The position numbers and the translations under genes are program-made. Below the pieces are notes generated by a model. The model saw nothing but the letters and a program-made list of their open reading frames with translations. It was not told where the DNA came from and made no database searches. From Spirochaetia bacterium (GTDB taxonomy: Bacteria > Spirochaetota > Leptospirae > Leptospirales > Leptonemataceae): a DNA stretch of 6,384 nt. This document shows positions 5,018 to 6,384 of this stretch, in pieces; the first letter of the stretch is position 1, and every line of letters starts with the position of its first letter. The DNA is taken from NCBI GenBank assembly GCA_016195395.1, contig JACPZR010000342.1, forward strand, positions 1-6,384, read 5' to 3'.

Positions 5018-6384
5018 ATGGCGAAACGTCGTACCAGGTCTTTGAGCCTCCAGATCGGGCTCCTCTACATGTTCCTTGCGGTGATCAACATCTTGTTCTT
5101 CTCCGCGATGATCTTTGAGAACCAATCGGACCTCCTTTTAAAAAACTTCAAATTTCAGTCGGACCAGGTTGTGAGCACTGTGATCAACGACTTGGAAGGC
5201 ATCCAGATTTCACGCGAGAGCGATGAGAATCTCGCTGCTCTCGCAGGCGCCCTCAAAGCCAAAGGAATGAACAGTTTTGTGATCTTCGGGTCCGACGGAG
5301 ATGTGTGGCACCGCTTTCCTCCGGATCCAAACGGAGAGAAGACGGTGCCGGCCGCGCTCAAACGCAAGTCGCTCGAGATATCCGGAGAGACAGCGGATTT
5401 CCGGTCACGTTATACAAAGGAACTCAATCAGGACGACTTCTCCGTCCAGTTTCTCCTGCCGCTCCGCGCCCGCGACGGCAACGGCAAGCCCAAAGACAAA
5501 GACAAGCAGACGGGTAAGGATATGCCGGGTAAAGACCCGGCCGCAAAGGAACCGGGCACGGATCCTGCCAAAGATCCTGCGAAAGAACCTGTCAAGGAAC
5601 CAGCCGCGAAAGAGCCCGCCGCCAAGGAACCTGCCCAGGACCCGGCCAAGAAACCCGGCGTGGACGGCCGGCCGGACAAACAGATAGCTACCGTATTTCT
5701 GTCAACCCGAGTCAGTATCAAAGAGATTCAGAACCGCCTGAAAGAACTCTATTTTCAAATGGGACTGGCTGTGGCTTGGGGCGTTCTCTTTCACGTCGTG
5801 TTCGGGATCTTTGTGTACCGTGTCATTTTCCGACGCCTGGGTGTCCTGAAAGATACCAGTGAAAAGATGGCGGAGGGACAGCTGTCCGCGCGCGCCGACT
5901 GGAAGAGCAAACGCGGCGACGAACTCGATGAGCTCGGGGAAGCCTTCAACAACATGGCCACGAGCATTGAAGACAAAGTGGCAACGATTTCCAAACTGAA
6001 CGAGCAGATCCAGCAGGAATTGGAGATTGGAAAAGAGGTGCAGGAACTCTTTCTGCCGCCCGCCTTTGCGCTGAAAAAGCACCACACGGCCACGTTCTTC
6101 AAACCGCTCCGCGAAGTGAGCGGGGACGTTTACAGCGTATTTGATCTGAGCGACAAATACCGGGGCCTTTTCTTTGCGGACGCGTCGGGACACGGGGTTT
6201 CCGCGGCGCTGGTCACAACGATCACCCTGATGAACCTGGAAAACGTGCTGAAAGAGACCATCAATCCCCAGCAGGTGCTGGGCCGTTTGAACCAGATCAT
6301 GAGCGACAAATTCCAAAGTTCTTTCTATGCCACGTCGGTCTTTTGTTTGATTGGCGACGGTGTGGTCGTCTACTGTAATGCAGG
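5018..6384 (+). CDS. Membrane-anchored HAMP / SpoIIE-family protein phosphatase, C-terminus beyond right edge
   Basis: This is a PP2C-type Ser/Thr phosphatase of the SpoIIE/RsbU class; relatives usually dephosphorylate an anti-sigma-factor antagonist in a partner-switching pathway. The visible 455 residues show a short basic cytoplasmic start and TM1 at about 11-33. An extracytoplasmic sensor loop follows (34-247), interrupted by a Lys/Pro/Ala/Glu-rich low-complexity stretch (about 154-221). TM2 lies at about 249-269, then a HAMP domain to about 322 (MAEGQLSAR, GDELDELGEAFNNMA), and a short coiled linker containing LEIGKEVQELFLPP (335-348). The phosphatase domain begins there: VSGD (367-370) and FADASGHGVSAAL (386-398) carry the metal-binding Asp residues D370 and D388, and YATSVFCLIGDGVV with CNAG reaches the edge. 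The start is supported by AGGA at 5 bases. It follows thiL by 43 bases, likely in the same operon. Which signal it senses and which antagonist it serves cannot be told. Confidence 0.93.
   Translation, partial: MAKRRTRSLSLQIGLLYMFLAVINILFFSAMIFENQSDLLLKNFKFQSDQVVSTVINDLEGIQISRESDENLAALAGALKAKGMNSFVIFGSDGDVWHRFPPDPNGEKTVPAALKRKSLEISGETADFRSRYTKELNQDDFSVQFLLPLRARDGNGKPKDKDKQTGKDMPGKDPAAKEPGTDPAKDPAKEPVKEPAAKEPAAKEPAQDPAKKPGVDGRPDKQIATVFLSTRVSIKEIQNRLKELYFQMGLAVAWGVLFHVVFGIFVYRVIFRRLGVLKDTSEKMAEGQLSARADWKSKRGDELDELGEAFNNMATSIEDKVATISKLNEQIQQELEIGKEVQELFLPPAFALKKHHTATFFKPLREVSGDVYSVFDLSDKYRGLFFADASGHGVSAALVTTITLMNLENVLKETINPQQVLGRLNQIMSDKFQSSFYATSVFCLIGDGVVVYCNA
5486..5680 (+). repeat. Degenerate KEPA/KDPA repeat encoding a periplasmic low-complexity linker
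   Basis: Codons for about 66 residues encode irregular 4-5 residue units such as KDPA, KEPG, KEPV, KEPAA and QDPA. Codon choice varies between units (AAA/AAG, GAA/GAG/GAC/GAT, CCT/CCG/CCC), so the DNA repeat is blurred although the protein repeat is clear. It sits inside the extracytoplasmic loop of the phosphatase, between a sensor-like part and TM2. Comparable Pro/Lys/Glu tracts, as in TonB, form extended rods. Confidence 0.7.

Noticed and set aside
5301..5687. Arg/Pro-rich plus-strand frame overlapping the KEPA region
   Set aside because: It is a shifted reading of the repeat-coding DNA; composition follows from the repeat and there is no domain or start signal.
5702..6316. 204-residue minus-strand open frame
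   Set aside because: It is antisense to the TM2, HAMP and SpoIIE-domain coding sequence; length is explained by GC-rich mirror-frame effects.

Overview
The window is moderately GC-rich and looks like the chromosome of a diderm (Gram-negative type) bacterium. The evidence is an RND inner-membrane efflux permease, a NamZ-like peptidoglycan sugar hydrolase with a signal peptide, and a membrane-anchored SpoIIE-type phosphatase. The species cannot be fixed from the sequence. A HAMP-SpoIIE phosphatase beside degenerate receiver domains reminds me of spirochaetes (Leptospirales) and other deep-branching environmental lineages, but that is only an impression.

Layout. The left half reads on the minus strand. 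A DUF1343/NamZ exo-N-acetylmuramidase (3076 to 1733) is followed by about 460 bases holding a weak terminator-like site, one doubtful small secreted ORF and a hairpin. After this comes an RND permease (1268 to 1) that runs off the left edge. The RND gene has no visible normal N-terminus. Family-like sequence begins abruptly at the WSYSG motif, the first transmembrane helix is absent, and an in-frame TAA lies 82 bases upstream of the first ATG. The right half reads on the plus strand as a tight cluster: a tandem receiver-like protein (3159-4094), thiL thiamine-monophosphate kinase (4078-4974, overlapping by 17 bases), and a two-TM HAMP/SpoIIE phosphatase (from 5018, open at the right edge).

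The two halves diverge from an 82-base intergenic region (3077-3158) that holds two inverted repeats, which may be shared operator or leader structures.

How the genes may work together. The plus-strand cluster places a housekeeping cofactor gene between two signalling genes. The phosphatase senses outside the cytoplasmic membrane. Its outer loop contains a Lys/Pro/Ala/Glu-rich low-complexity stretch of about 66 residues, like segments that cross the periplasm or cell wall. A wall hydrolase is encoded divergently next door, so a link between wall status and a PP2C-type regulatory output can be imagined, but nothing in the sequence proves it. No mobile element, CRISPR array, tRNA or rRNA was seen.
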